DNA from: Planctomonas sp. JC2975
GTDB taxonomy: Bacteria > Actinomycetota > Actinomycetes > Actinomycetales > Microbacteriaceae
Assembly (NCBI RefSeq): GCF_012985205.1
Contig: NZ_JABEKS010000001.1
Coordinates: forward strand, 496,001-560,000
Length of the DNA: 64,000 nucleotides
Direction of reading: 5' to 3'
Shown here: piece after piece, positions 1 through 8,416 of the stretch
Layout of the letters: every line of letters begins with the position of its first letter
How positions within the stretch are numbered: position 1 is the stretch's first letter
The notes under the pieces: model-generated
What the model was told of the DNA's origin: nothing
What the model saw: only the letters and a program-made list of their open reading frames with translations
Databases searched by the model: none
Translations under genes and position numbers: made by a program

Positions 1-35
1 ATCACCCGGCGATCCGCGCTGCGGTAGCCGTATGA
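1..35 (+). CDS. thyA: Thymidylate synthase, C-terminal end only
   Basis: The first 35 bases read in frame as the tail HPAIRAAVAV followed by TGA. This matches the conserved C-terminus of ThyA, which makes dTMP from dUMP and methylene-tetrahydrofolate. The stop overlaps the next start as ATGA (ATG at 32, TGA at 33-35), so thyA and folA are translationally coupled. This is the usual thyA-folA pair, in which the reductase recycles the dihydrofolate that ThyA produces. Only ten residues are visible, so the call rests on those residues plus the neighbour. Confidence 0.8.
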   Translation, partial: HPAIRAAVAV

Positions 36-523
36 CCATCGGGCTGATCTGGGCGCAGGCGAACGGCGGGATCATCGGCGCGGATGGTGCGATTCCGTGG
101 CACGTGTCGGAGGACAGCAGGCACTTCCGCGCCGTGACGACGGGTGGGGATGTCGTGATGGGACGCAAGACGTGGGATTCGCTGCCGCCGCGCTTCCGTC
201 CGCTCCCCGGGCGACGCAACATCGTCGTGTCTCGCGACCTCGACTGGCGTGCGGACAGTGCGGAACGCGTTGGTTCCGTCGCGGATGCCATCGCACTGGC
301 CGAGGCTGACGTGTGGATCATCGGTGGCGGACAGATCTACGCGGAAGCCATCGACCTCGCCGACCTGCTGGAGGTGACCGAGATCGACCTCGACGTCGAC
401 GGAGACACCGTCGCTCCCGCGATCGGTGACAGCTGGCGCCTCTCGTCCGTCGAACCCAGTACCGGATGGGCGACGTCGGATGCGGGCGTGCGCTACCGAT
501 TCCTGAGCTACGTACGACGCTGA
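32..523 (+). CDS. folA: Dihydrofolate reductase
   Basis: Reduces dihydrofolate to tetrahydrofolate with NADPH in the cytoplasm. At 163 residues it is the normal single-domain length. The family signatures are in order: N-terminal IGLIWAQ, the IGADGAIPWH substrate loop, the GDVVMGRKTWDSLP NADPH segment, RRNIVVSR, and the IIGGGQIYAEA nucleotide-binding glycine cluster. The ATG overlaps the thyA stop by four bases, so it is probably co-transcribed and coupled to thyA. The acidic substrate residue after the PWH turn (S-E-D in this protein) is present. The assignment is secure; trimethoprim sensitivity cannot be judged from this. Confidence 0.96.
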   Translation: MTIGLIWAQANGGIIGADGAIPWHVSEDSRHFRAVTTGGDVVMGRKTWDSLPPRFRPLPGRRNIVVSRDLDWRADSAERVGSVADAIALAEADVWIIGGGQIYAEAIDLADLLEVTEIDLDVDGDTVAPAIGDSWRLSSVEPSTGWATSDAGVRYRFLSYVRR

Positions 524-617
524 AGCTCTGCGGATCCAGATGCCCTGCGGATCCGGCGGGACTCCCTAGGTCGTCCGAGCCGAATGCCCCTGAGCCGGAG
601 TTCGTGCCGGGTGCGAC

Positions 618-737
618 TCAGCGCGAGCGGTAAGGGGTGTGGCCCATCTGAATGGCGGCACCGATCCCGAGAATCGCTCCGACGATGCCGATGACGCCGA
701 TGATTCCCCAGAGGATCGCTTCAACCATGGTGTCCAT
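618..737 (-). CDS. Small single-pass membrane protein, 39 aa, unknown
   Basis: A 39-residue protein beginning MDTMVEAILWG and ending GHTPYRSR. It is almost entirely one hydrophobic Ile/Gly/Val-rich helix (about residues 7-31) with a basic tail. A longer open frame runs upstream through the M23 gene, but only this tail has membrane-protein composition, and ATG at 737 is the natural start. A weak GATGGA lies just upstream. It converges on folA and diverges from the M23 peptidase gene. I do not recognise the family; small glycine-rich membrane peptides of this kind may stabilise envelope complexes, but that is inference. Confidence 0.5.
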   Translation of the reverse strand: MDTMVEAILWGIIGVIGIVGAILGIGAAIQMGHTPYRSR

Positions 738-920
738 TATTCCATCGTCAGAAGTCGCCCGTGCGCAGTGCACCGACCGGCTGCCGGCGGCATCGTCGAA
801 CGCGGTCCGACCGAACCCGGGAATCCTCCCAGCGCACGTTGTCCGCCCCGGCGCCCGGTGCCAGACTCGTAGGCGAGCAGGTATTCGGCTGGACCAGTGG
901 GTACGGGGTATTTCGGGGTT

Positions 921-2339
921 ATGACAGGGCAGTCGCGGGCCGGCGCATCGTGGAGACGCGGTGCAGGATTCCGACGCACGGCGGTGCTCTGCACGATTCT
1001 GCTGACGGCGACCTTCGGCGGAATCGGCGCTGCGCGGGCGGACGACCCCGCAACCCCTGCACCGACGACAACGCCGGCCGACACGTCCACGCCGACACCC
1101 GATCCGTCGACGACTCCCACCCCGGATCCCACGGACACGCCCACCCCGGATCCCACGGGAACACCGACACCCACACCGACGGGCACGCCGGATCCCACGG
1201 GAACACCGACACCCACGCCGACGGACACCTCGACTCCGACGGACGGCGACACCGGAGATCCTTCGAACCTGCCATCCCCCGAGTCGACAGGGGACGGCGA
1301 CACCGCGGCGCTCACGGACGGCGGCGGACTCAGCGACAGCGCCATGCAGGCCCTCCAAGATGCGATCGACAAGGCGCAGAGTTCGCTGGACAGTGCGCAG
1401 TCCGTGCTCGATTCCGCGACGACGGACTATGACGCGGCCAAGGCGGCGTACGCGAACGCCAAAACCCTCGCGACGGCCGCGGACCGGATAGCAGACAACG
1501 CCGACACCGCGGCGAAGGCGGCCGCCGCGAAGCTCATGGTGGCGCTCAACCAGTCCCACTCCGACTCCGCAACGACGACACTCGGCGCTGTGCTGGGCAA
1601 CCCCGGAGCTTCATCAAGCAGCGAGAACCTCCTGCAACGGCTCACCGCCGCGAACCAGCTGGGCAACATGCACGGCCCGCTTGACGAGCTCACCGCACGG
1701 GCCATTTCCACCGCCAAGCACGCGAACGCGCTGAAGGACGCGGCGCAGAAGGCGGATGCCACGGTCGCTTCCGTTCCGCTCGCCCAGAAGAAGACTGCTA
1801 AGAAGGCTGCCCAAACGGCGGTGGACGCCGCGCAGGCATCCCTCGACGCGGCGATCAATGCGATGGTCCAGGCGTCCAGCGGTACTGCCGACGACAGCTT
1901 CTCAGACGACTTCCGGCTGTCGTCCGGAAGCTGGGTCGATCCGGTGAAGGGGCCCATCACCGACGTGTTCGGCCCGCGTCCGTCGCAGCCGGCCGGATCG
2001 CCCGTCTTCCATCCCGGTGTCGACATCGGTGCGGCGTGCATGACCGTCATCGTCGCTGCCGCGGACGGCACCGTCAGCTTCGCGGGACCGTACAGCGGCT
2101 ACGGGAACTTCATCCTGATCGATCACGGCGACGGCGTGCAGACCGCATACGGTCATATCTCCGACGGCACGATCATGGTCACGCCCGGACAACAGGTGAC
2201 CGCTGGCCAGCCGATCGCGCGCGTGGGAAGCACCGGCGAGTCGACCGGGTGCCACCTGCACATCGAAGTCCGGATCGACGGCACGGCGATCGATCCGATG
2301 CCGTTCTTCGCCGACCGGGGTGTGACCCTCGGCCAGTGA
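921..2339 (+). CDS. Secreted M23 metallopeptidase with coiled coil and Pro/Thr linker
   Basis: Predicted cell-wall endopeptidase or amidase activator of 472 residues. A Sec signal peptide has an RR...FRR basic start, a hydrophobic core TAVLCTILLTATFGG and cleavage after ARA (about residue 40). A Pro/Thr/Asp-rich linker (about 41-110) is built from tandem DNA repeats. An Ala/Asp/Lys-rich coiled coil follows (about 135-320), as in EnvC/RipA-like proteins. The LytM domain at the C-terminus has the zinc ligands HPGVD and HLH (in HLHIEVR), so it looks catalytically intact. Start: ATG 921 is preferred because a TATTTC box sits 6 nt upstream; GTG 897 would add eight residues. A weak stem at 2348-2376 may end the transcript. 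Confidence 0.85.
   Translation: MTGQSRAGASWRRGAGFRRTAVLCTILLTATFGGIGAARADDPATPAPTTTPADTSTPTPDPSTTPTPDPTDTPTPDPTGTPTPTPTGTPDPTGTPTPTPTDTSTPTDGDTGDPSNLPSPESTGDGDTAALTDGGGLSDSAMQALQDAIDKAQSSLDSAQSVLDSATTDYDAAKAAYANAKTLATAADRIADNADTAAKAAAAKLMVALNQSHSDSATTTLGAVLGNPGASSSSENLLQRLTAANQLGNMHGPLDELTARAISTAKHANALKDAAQKADATVASVPLAQKKTAKKAAQTAVDAAQASLDAAINAMVQASSGTADDSFSDDFRLSSGSWVDPVKGPITDVFGPRPSQPAGSPVFHPGVDIGAACMTVIVAAADGTVSFAGPYSGYGNFILIDHGDGVQTAYGHISDGTIMVTPGQQVTAGQPIARVGSTGESTGCHLHIEVRIDGTAIDPMPFFADRGVTLGQ
1148..1231 (+). repeat. Two 42-bp tandem units in the M23 linker
   Basis: Two nearly identical 42-bp units (1148-1189 and 1190-1231), each starting GGATCCCACGGGAACACC, encode PTGTPTPTPT-type repeats. 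A related shorter unit lies just upstream at about 1116-1147. In-frame repeats like this change copy number by slippage and so alter linker length without breaking the reading frame. Confidence 0.75.
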
Positions 2340-2438
2340 CGGATGACGCACCGCACCTGCACGGTCTGCGTGGTGCGACTTCGTTCGGCGATCGGAAAAC
2401 TCTGGGGACCGTCTTCGGCGTGATCGACGACCTATTGG

Positions 2439-2511
2439 TGGGCCCTGCCGGGATCGAACCGACGACATCCACGGTGTAAACGTGGCGCTCTACCGACTGA
2501 GCTAAAGGCCC
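2439..2511 (-). tRNA. tRNA-Val (anticodon TAC)
   Basis: Complete cloverleaf on the minus strand. The acceptor GGGCCTT pairs with AGGGCCC (one G-T). The D arm is AGCTCAGTCGGTAGAGC. The anticodon stem CCACG/CGTGG has loop TTTACAC, so the anticodon is UAC. The T arm is TCGGTTCGATCCCG. The 3' CCA is encoded (2436-2438). A TAGACT -10 box lies at 2520-2525, about 8 nt before the 5' end. Confidence 0.95.
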
Positions 2512-2519
2512 GCGCGTGC

Positions 2520-2525
2520 AGTCTA
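2520..2525 (-). promoter_or_regulatory. -10 box for tRNA-Val
   Basis: On the minus strand this reads TAGACT, matching the actinobacterial TANNNT -10 consensus. It is placed to start transcription 2-3 nt before the mature tRNA 5' end. No good -35 is visible. Confidence 0.4.
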
Positions 2526-2566
2526 TCGGCCGGATCGCGTGCGTCCGGCAGGCGACATCCGTTCGC

Positions 2567-3034
2567 TCAGGCCGCCTTGAGCTCCTCCAGCGCGATGCGG
2601 TACGCCTCGAGGGTTCGCGCCTCGCCCGGCGCCGTGATGAAGCTCTCGCGGATGATTCCGCTCGAGTCGATGAGGAAGGTGGCGCGGTTCGCGAAGCCTT
2701 TGTCCTCCAAGAACACGCCGTACTGCTTTGCGGTGTCGCCGTGCGGCCAGAAGTCACTCAGCAGCGTGAAGTCGTACGACTCCTGCCCCGCCCAGGCGCG
2801 CAGCGCGAACTTCGAGTCGACCGAGATGCCGATCAGTTCGACGCCGTCCGCCCGGAAGATCTCGAGGTTGTCGCGCAGCTCGCACAGCTCGCCGGTGCAG
2901 GTGCCGGAGAAGGCGAGGGGGAAGAAGACCAGCGCCACAGCGCTCTTTCCGCGGTAGTCACTGAGCCGGATGTGCTCGCCGAACTGGTTCGGCAGCTCGA
3001 AATCAGGTGCCTGAGTGTCGTTCTCGAGGGCCAC
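2567..3034 (-). CDS. ahpE: Thioredoxin-fold peroxiredoxin, AhpE/Bcp type
   Basis: Cytoplasmic thiol peroxidase that reduces hydroperoxides, 155 residues. The hallmark FFPLAFSGTCTGEL carries the peroxidatic Cys at about residue 46. LLSDFWPHG and NRATFLID match mycobacterial AhpE closely. A second Cys at about residue 51 makes a CxxxxC pair typical of Bcp, whereas classical AhpE is one-Cys. The GTG at 3034 is the start because AAAGGAG precedes it at good spacing; the frame stays open upstream only as high-GC noise. It is monocistronic, followed by tRNA-Val on the same strand. Confidence 0.88.
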   Translation of the reverse strand: MALENDTQAPDFELPNQFGEHIRLSDYRGKSAVALVFFPLAFSGTCTGELCELRDNLEIFRADGVELIGISVDSKFALRAWAGQESYDFTLLSDFWPHGDTAKQYGVFLEDKGFANRATFLIDSSGIIRESFITAPGEARTLEAYRIALEELKAA

Positions 3035-3167
3035 CGTCGCTCCTTTCGGGTGATGAACACCACACGAATCGCTGGATGCACCGCCTGCCGGCGCGCACGG
3101 TACGAAAGCATAGACCGCGGGTCGCGGGCCGGATCGGCGTGCGCGCCGAACGATCAGGATCGTGATC

Positions 3168-3246
3168 ATCGCGGCTCGCGCCGCTCAGCGACTCGATGGG
3201 GTCCGTTACCGATGCCGGCGAGAATACCGAATCCTCAATCGTGGCT
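3168..3246 (+). repeat. 84-bp element, copy A (upstream of aceE)
   Basis: First of two tandem imperfect copies. The opening 36 nt (3168-3203) match copy B at 30 positions. CAATCG at 3236-3241 and TATCGT at 3246-3251 fall at offsets 68 and 78, exactly as in the other copies. The hairpin seen in copies B and C is not preserved here. The last bases are shared with the start of copy B, giving a 79-nt period. Confidence 0.55.
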
Positions 3247-3330
3247 ATCGTGGCTCACGCCACTCATCGACTCAATCGGGTCGGTTCCGGCGCGAGCGCC
3301 GGAACCGCTCCCCCCAATCGTCGATAGGCT
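3247..3330 (+). repeat. 84-bp element, copy B (aceE upstream region, hairpin plus -10-like box)
   Basis: This copy has a 36-nt conserved block containing GACTCAATCGGGTC and a perfect 10-bp inverted repeat with a 4-nt loop at 3283-3306 (GGTTCCGGCG/CGCCGGAACC). CAATCG follows at 3315 and TAGGCT at 3325-3330. The same modules at the same spacing recur at 9442-9525 before acpP. TAGGCT fits the TANNNT -10 consensus and lies 80 nt before the aceE start, so the element may be, or contain, the aceE promoter. The rest of 3035-3410 shows no gene. Confidence 0.65.
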
Positions 3331-3410
3331 GGCCTACGGCGTGCCGCCTGTCGTAACCCGACAGAGCCGAGCGCCGCCCACGATCGATCCACACAAAGAA
3401 AGAGGTCGCG

Positions 3411-6137
3411 GTGTCTGTCAACGACCAGGACCCGTATTCGGTGAACTACATCGACTCGGACCCTGAGGAGACTGCCGAGTGGCAGGAATCCCTCGAATCG
3501 CTCGTAGCCACCGAGGGCCACCAGCGGGCGCGGGAGATCATTCTCAGCCTGTTGAAGAGGTCGAAGGAACTCCACCTCGGCGTGCCCATGGTCCCCACCA
3601 CGGACTACATCAACACCATCGCCCCGGAGAACGAGCCGGACTTCCCCGGTGACGAGGAGATCGAGCGTCGATACAGGGCGTGGATCCGCTGGAACGCCGC
3701 GATCCTCGTGCACCGTGCGCAGCGTCCCGGCATCGCGGTCGGCGGCCATATCTCCACCTACGCGTCGAGCGCCGCCCTCTACGAGGTCGGCTTCAACCAC
3801 TTCTTCCGCGGCCAGGACCACCAGGGCGGCGGCGACCAGATCTTCATCCAGGGGCACGCCTCCCCCGGCCCCTATGCACGCGCCTTCCTCGAGGGACGCC
3901 TGTCGGCGGATCAGCTGGACGGGTTCCGTCAGGAGAAGTCGCACGCCCCGAACGGTCTCTCGTCTTACCCGCACCCGCGGCTCATGCCGGAGTTCTGGCA
4001 GTTCCCGACGGTGTCCATGGGCCTCGGACCGATCAACGCGATCTACCAGGCGCAGCTCAACAAGTACCTCACCAACCGCGGCATCAAGGACACGTCCGAC
4101 CAGCATGTCTGGGCGTTCCTCGGTGACGGGGAGATGGACGAGGTCGAAAGCCGCGGCCAGCTCCAGGTCGCTGCGAACGAGGGCCTGGACAACCTCACCT
4201 TCGTGATCAACGCGAACCTGCAGCGCCTCGACGGACCGGTGCGGGGCAACGGCAAGATCATCCAGGAGCTCGAGAGCTTCTTCCGTGGCGCCGGCTGGAA
4301 CGTCATCAAGGTCGTCTGGGGTCGTGAATGGGACGACCTGCTCGCCAAGGACACCGACGGCGCTCTGCTCAACATCATGAACACGACGCCCGACGGCGAC
4401 TACCAGACGTACAAGGCCGAGAGCGGCTCGTACGTGCGCGAGCACTTCTTCGGGAAGGATCCGCGCGCACTGGAGCTCGTGAAGGACTACTCCGACGAGC
4501 AGATCTGGAACCTCAAGCGCGGTGGCCACGACTACCGCAAGGTGTACGCGGCGTTCAAGGCGGCACTCGAGCACAAGGGCCAGCCGACAGTCATCATCGC
4601 CAAGACCATCAAGGGCTACGGTCTCGGTCCGCACTTCGAGGGCCGTAACGCGACCCACCAGATGAAGAAGATGACGCTGGACAACCTCAAGACGTTCCGC
4701 GACTCGATGCACATCCCGATCACGGATGAGCAGCTCGCCGAGAACCCGTACCTCCCGCCGTACTACCACCCGGGCGAGAACGACGAGGCCATCCAGTACA
4801 TGCTGGAGCGTCGCCGCGCACTCGGCGGATTCCTGCCGGAGCGCCGCTCCAAGTACACGCAGATCCCTCTGCCCGACGACAGCGCCTACGCCGTCTCGCG
4901 TCGTGGATCGGGTACGCAGGAGATCGCCACCACGATGGCGTTCGTGCGTCTGCTGAAAGACCTGCTGCGCGTCAAGGGCTTCGGCCACCGCATCGTGCCG
5001 ATCATCCCCGACGAGGCCCGCACGTTCGGCATCGACGCGTTCTTCCCGAACGCGAAGATCTACAACCCGAACGGTCAGCACTACACGTCGGTCGACCGCG
5101 AGCTGCTGCTCTCCTACAAGGAGAGCCCGCAGGGTCAGATGATCCACGTCGGCATCAACGAGGCGGGCGCCATGGCCGCCTTCACCAACGTCGGAACGTC
5201 GTACGCGACGCACGGTGAGCCGCTCATCCCCGTCTACGTCTTCTACTCGATGTTCGGGTTCCAGCGCACCGGCGACGCGATGTGGGCGGCCGGCGACCAG
5301 ATGGCGCGCGGGTTCATCATGGGAGCCACGGCCGGACGCACCACGCTCACAGGCGAGGGCCTGCAGCATGCGGACGGTCACTCCCCCATGCTCGCAGCGA
5401 CCAACCCCGCCGTGGTGACCTACGACCCGGCATACGCGTACGAGATCGGGCACATCGTGAACGCCGGTCTGGAGCGGATGTACGGCGGCAATCATCCTGA
5501 TCCGAACGTCATGTACTACCTCACCGTGTACAACGAGCCGATGGTCCAGCCCGCCGAACCGGAGGGCCTCGACGTGGACGGCGTCGTGCGGGGCATCTAC
5601 AAGCTGCGCGCCGCCGAGGGCGACGGACCTAGGGCGCAGCTCCTCGGATCCGGTGTCTCGGTGCCGTGGGCTCTCGAGGCGCAGGAACTGCTGGCGAACG
5701 ACTGGGGCGTGCGCGCCGATGTCTGGAGCGTCACCAGCTGGAACGAGCTCCGCCGGGACGGCCTGGCCGCCGACGAGCACAACTTCCTGCACCCGCAGGA
5801 GGAGAAGCGCGTTCCCTACGTGACCAGCAAGCTCGCCGGTGCGGAAGGCCCCTTCGTGGCCACGACGGACTACGCTCACGCGGTTCCCGACCAGATCCGC
5901 GCGTACGTTCCGGGCGAGTTCGCGACGCTCGGCGCCGACGACTTCGGGTTCTCGGACACCCGTGCCGCTGCACGCCGCTTCTTCAAGATCGACGGACCGT
6001 CGATGGTGGTGCGCACGCTCGAACTGCTCGCTGCACGCGGACAGGTCGACCCCTCGGCCCCCGCTCAGGCGATCGAGCGCTACCGGCTCTACGACGTCAA
6101 TGCCGGCACCACGGGGGTCGCCGGCGGCGAGAGCTAG
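3411..6137 (+). CDS. aceE: Pyruvate dehydrogenase E1 component (homodimeric)
   Basis: Decarboxylates pyruvate with thiamine diphosphate and passes the acetyl group to the lipoyl E2, feeding acetyl-CoA into the TCA cycle and lipid synthesis. The 908-residue length is typical of the single-chain E1 of actinobacteria and gamma-proteobacteria. The ThDP motif is [12 protein letters not shown]...[13 protein letters not shown] (about 235-285). The active-site regions [11 protein letters not shown] and [11 protein letters not shown], the transketolase-like central domain and the C-terminal domain are all intact. The GTG start has AGAGG upstream. E2 and E3 genes are not in the window. fasR follows after 11 nt, so the two are probably co-transcribed. 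Confidence 0.97.
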   Translation: MSVNDQDPYSVNYIDSDPEETAEWQESLESLVATEGHQRAREIILSLLKRSKELHLGVPMVPTTDYINTIAPENEPDFPGDEEIERRYRAWIRWNAAILVHRAQRPGIAVGGHISTYASSAALYEVGFNHFFRGQDHQGGGDQIFIQGHASPGPYARAFLEGRLSADQLDGFRQEKSHAPNGLSSYPHPRLMPEFWQFPTVSMGLGPINAIYQAQLNKYLTNRGIKDTSDQHVWAFLGDGEMDEVESRGQLQVAANEGLDNLTFVINANLQRLDGPVRGNGKIIQELESFFRGAGWNVIKVVWGREWDDLLAKDTDGALLNIMNTTPDGDYQTYKAESGSYVREHFFGKDPRALELVKDYSDEQIWNLKRGGHDYRKVYAAFKAALEHKGQPTVIIAKTIKGYGLGPHFEGRNATHQMKKMTLDNLKTFRDSMHIPITDEQLAENPYLPPYYHPGENDEAIQYMLERRRALGGFLPERRSKYTQIPLPDDSAYAVSRRGSGTQEIATTMAFVRLLKDLLRVKGFGHRIVPIIPDEARTFGIDAFFPNAKIYNPNGQHYTSVDRELLLSYKESPQGQMIHVGINEAGAMAAFTNVGTSYATHGEPLIPVYVFYSMFGFQRTGDAMWAAGDQMARGFIMGATAGRTTLTGEGLQHADGHSPMLAATNPAVVTYDPAYAYEIGHIVNAGLERMYGGNHPDPNVMYYLTVYNEPMVQPAEPEGLDVDGVVRGIYKLRAAEGDGPRAQLLGSGVSVPWALEAQELLANDWGVRADVWSVTSWNELRRDGLAADEHNFLHPQEEKRVPYVTSKLAGAEGPFVATTDYAHAVPDQIRAYVPGEFATLGADDFGFSDTRAAARRFFKIDGPSMVVRTLELLAARGQVDPSAPAQAIERYRLYDVNAGTTGVAGGES

Positions 6138-6148
6138 GCAGCGAGCAC

Positions 6149-7351
6149 GTGGCGAAGCCGAAGACCAAGGACGAGACCCTCGCCTGGCTGCGGAAGATCT
6201 CGGGTGAGCTGGCGACAGCGACCCTGAAACGGCTCGAAGACACGCTTCCGTGGTACCGAGAGATGCCACCGGGCCGGCGCTCCGCCGTCGGCCTGGTGGC
6301 CCAGGCCGGCATCACCTCGTTCATCGCATGGTTCGATGATCCGCGTTCCACGCCGTGGATCGCGGCGGACGTGTTCGGTGCGGCCCCTCGCGAGCTTCTC
6401 CGATCGGTGTCGCTGCAACAGACGCTGCAGCTGATCCGCGTGACGGTCGAGGTGGTCGAGGACCGCGTGCGCAGCGGAGGCAACGAAGAGCTGCGCGAGG
6501 CCATCCTGCTGTACTCCCGTGAGATCGCCTTCGGGGCAGCGGATGTCTACGCACGCGCCGCTGAGGCACGCGGGCTCTGGGACGCGCGCCTGGAGGCGCT
6601 GGTCGTCGACTCGATCCTCACCGGCGAGTACGACGACGAGTTGCCGAGTCGGATCGCCGCCCTCGGCTGGCATGGTCACGGCGAGGTGAGCGTGCTCGTC
6701 GGCACCGCACCGACGCAGCTGGATGTCGACGCCCTGCGCCGGATCGCTCGGCACATGGCGGCCGATGTACTCATCGGAGTACAGGGATCGCGGCTGGTGC
6801 TGGTGATCGGACGAGCTCAACCGCGCTCCAGCGAATCCGACGAGGTCGGTCCGTCTAACTCGATCACGTTCATCGAGATTGCTCGACAGCTCGAGTCGGG
6901 CTTCGGACCCGGGCACCTGGTGCTCGGCCACGAGGTACCCGGCCTGGTCGACGCCTCGAAGAGTGCGCGTGCGGCCCTCGCCGGATTCGCCGTGGCGAAG
7001 GCGTGGCGGAACTGCCCGCGTCCGGTGCACGCTGACGATCTGCTGCCCGAGAGGGCGTTCGCAGGCGATCCGCTTGCCAGGAGCACGCTCGTCGGCCGCA
7101 TCTACCGCCCGCTGCAGGCGCATTCGCCGGAGCTGCTGAACACGCTGTGGAGCTACCTCGACAACGGCCGCTCGCTCGAGGCGACGGCACGCGAGCTCTT
7201 CGTGCATCCGAACACGGTGCGGTACAGGCTCAAGCGCGTGACGGATGTCATCGGCTGGGACGCCACGGGAGCGCGCGAGGCCCTCATTCTGCAGGCGGCC
7301 CTGATCGTCGGTTCCATCAACGAGCCGGACGCACCCGCCCGACGACGGTGA
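6149..7351 (+). CDS. fasR: PucR-family regulator of fatty acid synthesis (FasR-like)
   Basis: DNA-binding regulator of 400 residues. The C-terminus carries the PucR helix-turn-helix, with LEATARELFVHPNTVRYRLKRV at about 345-366. The N-terminal two-thirds resemble the Streptomyces FasR family, which activates the fabD-fabH-acpP-fabF cluster. Its position between aceE and fabD is the standard actinobacterial one and supports that role. The start is the GTG at 6149, 11 nt after the aceE stop; the frame remains open back into aceE but that part is shadow. The ligand is unknown. Function is assigned by family and position, not by a recognised operator. Confidence 0.85.
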   Translation: MAKPKTKDETLAWLRKISGELATATLKRLEDTLPWYREMPPGRRSAVGLVAQAGITSFIAWFDDPRSTPWIAADVFGAAPRELLRSVSLQQTLQLIRVTVEVVEDRVRSGGNEELREAILLYSREIAFGAADVYARAAEARGLWDARLEALVVDSILTGEYDDELPSRIAALGWHGHGEVSVLVGTAPTQLDVDALRRIARHMAADVLIGVQGSRLVLVIGRAQPRSSESDEVGPSNSITFIEIARQLESGFGPGHLVLGHEVPGLVDASKSARAALAGFAVAKAWRNCPRPVHADDLLPERAFAGDPLARSTLVGRIYRPLQAHSPELLNTLWSYLDNGRSLEATARELFVHPNTVRYRLKRVTDVIGWDATGAREALILQAALIVGSINEPDAPARRR

Positions 7352-7401
7352 TGTCGCCAAGGCCACCGCGACCGAGAATCCGAACAGGAGAGCGCACGAC
7401 G

Positions 7402-7488
7402 ATGTACGACACCGACAAACGATCCGCCGGTAGTTCATGGAACCCCGACACGGATGCGTTCGAAGCGATTGGCAGACTAGAACGGTGA
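7402..7488 (+). CDS. 28-aa upstream ORF overlapping the fabD start
   Basis: An ATG with AGGAG 11 nt upstream opens a 28-residue frame (MYDTDKRSAG...AIGRLER). Its TGA overlaps the fabD GTG as GTGA (7485-7488). fabD has no Shine-Dalgarno of its own, so ribosomes finishing this frame could reinitiate on fabD. The peptide is hydrophilic and matches nothing I recognise. An alternative is that fabD is leaderless from a weak CAGACT box at 7473-7478, exactly 6 nt before GTG, in which case this frame is incidental. Confidence 0.45.
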   Translation: MYDTDKRSAGSSWNPDTDAFEAIGRLER

Positions 7489-8414
7489 TCGTCGTCGCCT
7501 GCCCTGGACAGGGTTCGCAAACTCCTGGCTTCCTCGCGCCCTGGTTGGCCGACTCGGCTTCCCGCGCGCTCGTAGAGCGGTTCTCGGAAGTCACCGGCGT
7601 CGACCTGATCCGACACGGCACCGAGTCGGACGCGGAGACCATCCGCGACACGGCCATCGCCCAGCCGCTCATCGTCGCCGCCAGTCTTCTCGCGCTGCAC
7701 GCGCTGCGTGCTGCGGCCCCGGATGCGGTGATCGGCGGCATCGCCGGCCACTCTGTCGGTGAGGCGGCTGCCGCCGCCGGTGCCGGCATCCTCTCCGAGG
7801 ACGACGCGCTCCGCTTCGTGCGAGCGAGGGCCCTGCTGATGGCCGAGGCCGCCGCTGCGACGCCGACTGGCATGAGTGCCGTCCTCGGCGGCGACCAGGA
7901 CGCGGTGATCGAGCACATCACAGAGTTCGGCCTGGAGCCGGCCAATTACAACGGCGGCGGTCAGATCGTGGTCGCCGGCGCCCTGGATGCGCTGGGCAGA
8001 CTCGGCGAGGATCCGCTCCGCGGAACGCGCGTCGTTCCGCTCCAGGTGGCCGGTGCCTTCCACACGCACTACATGCAGCCAGCGAGGGACGGCCTGGAGA
8101 AGGTCGCAGCGGACTTCGCCGTGACGGATCCTGCGCTCACCATCTGGACCAACAGGGATGGATCGGTCGTGGACTCCGGATCGGAGTACCTCCGGCTGAT
8201 TGTCGGTCAGGTGGCCTCACCCGTGCGCTGGGACCTGTGCATGGCTTCCTTCGAGTCGGCGGGGATCACCGGCCTGATCGAGCTGACCCCAGGCGGCGCC
8301 CTCACCGGCTTGGCGAAGCGCGGTCTGAAGGGCGTGCCGGCCGTCGCGATCAAGACGCCCGACGATCTCACCGCGGCAGTGGAACTGCTCGCCGCCGCAG
8401 GAAGCGAAGACTGA
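7485..8414 (+). CDS. fabD: Malonyl-CoA:ACP transacylase
   Basis: Loads malonyl units onto AcpP for type II fatty acid synthesis. The 309-residue length is normal. The N-terminal CPGQGSQ oxyanion loop, the nucleophile Ser at about 90 in GHSVGE, and His at about 193 in GAFHTHYM are present. GTG 7485 is chosen because VIVVACPGQGSQ is the family N-terminus and the start overlaps the small ORF before it. It is first of the fabD-fabH-acpP-fabF run, and fabH starts 2 nt after its stop. Confidence 0.95.
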   Translation: MIVVACPGQGSQTPGFLAPWLADSASRALVERFSEVTGVDLIRHGTESDAETIRDTAIAQPLIVAASLLALHALRAAAPDAVIGGIAGHSVGEAAAAAGAGILSEDDALRFVRARALLMAEAAAATPTGMSAVLGGDQDAVIEHITEFGLEPANYNGGGQIVVAGALDALGRLGEDPLRGTRVVPLQVAGAFHTHYMQPARDGLEKVAADFAVTDPALTIWTNRDGSVVDSGSEYLRLIVGQVASPVRWDLCMASFESAGITGLIELTPGGALTGLAKRGLKGVPAVAIKTPDDLTAAVELLAAAGSED

Positions 8415-8416
8415 AC

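Noticed and set aside
738-1559. N-terminal part of a 313-codon minus-strand frame
   Set aside because: Arg/Gly-rich shadow of the M23 linker and coiled coil; only the last 39 residues look like a real protein.
3264-6269. A 1001-codon open frame on the minus strand across aceE
   Set aside because: Antisense shadow of a high-GC gene; Arg/Val/Asp-rich with no domain, while the plus-strand aceE is complete and conserved.
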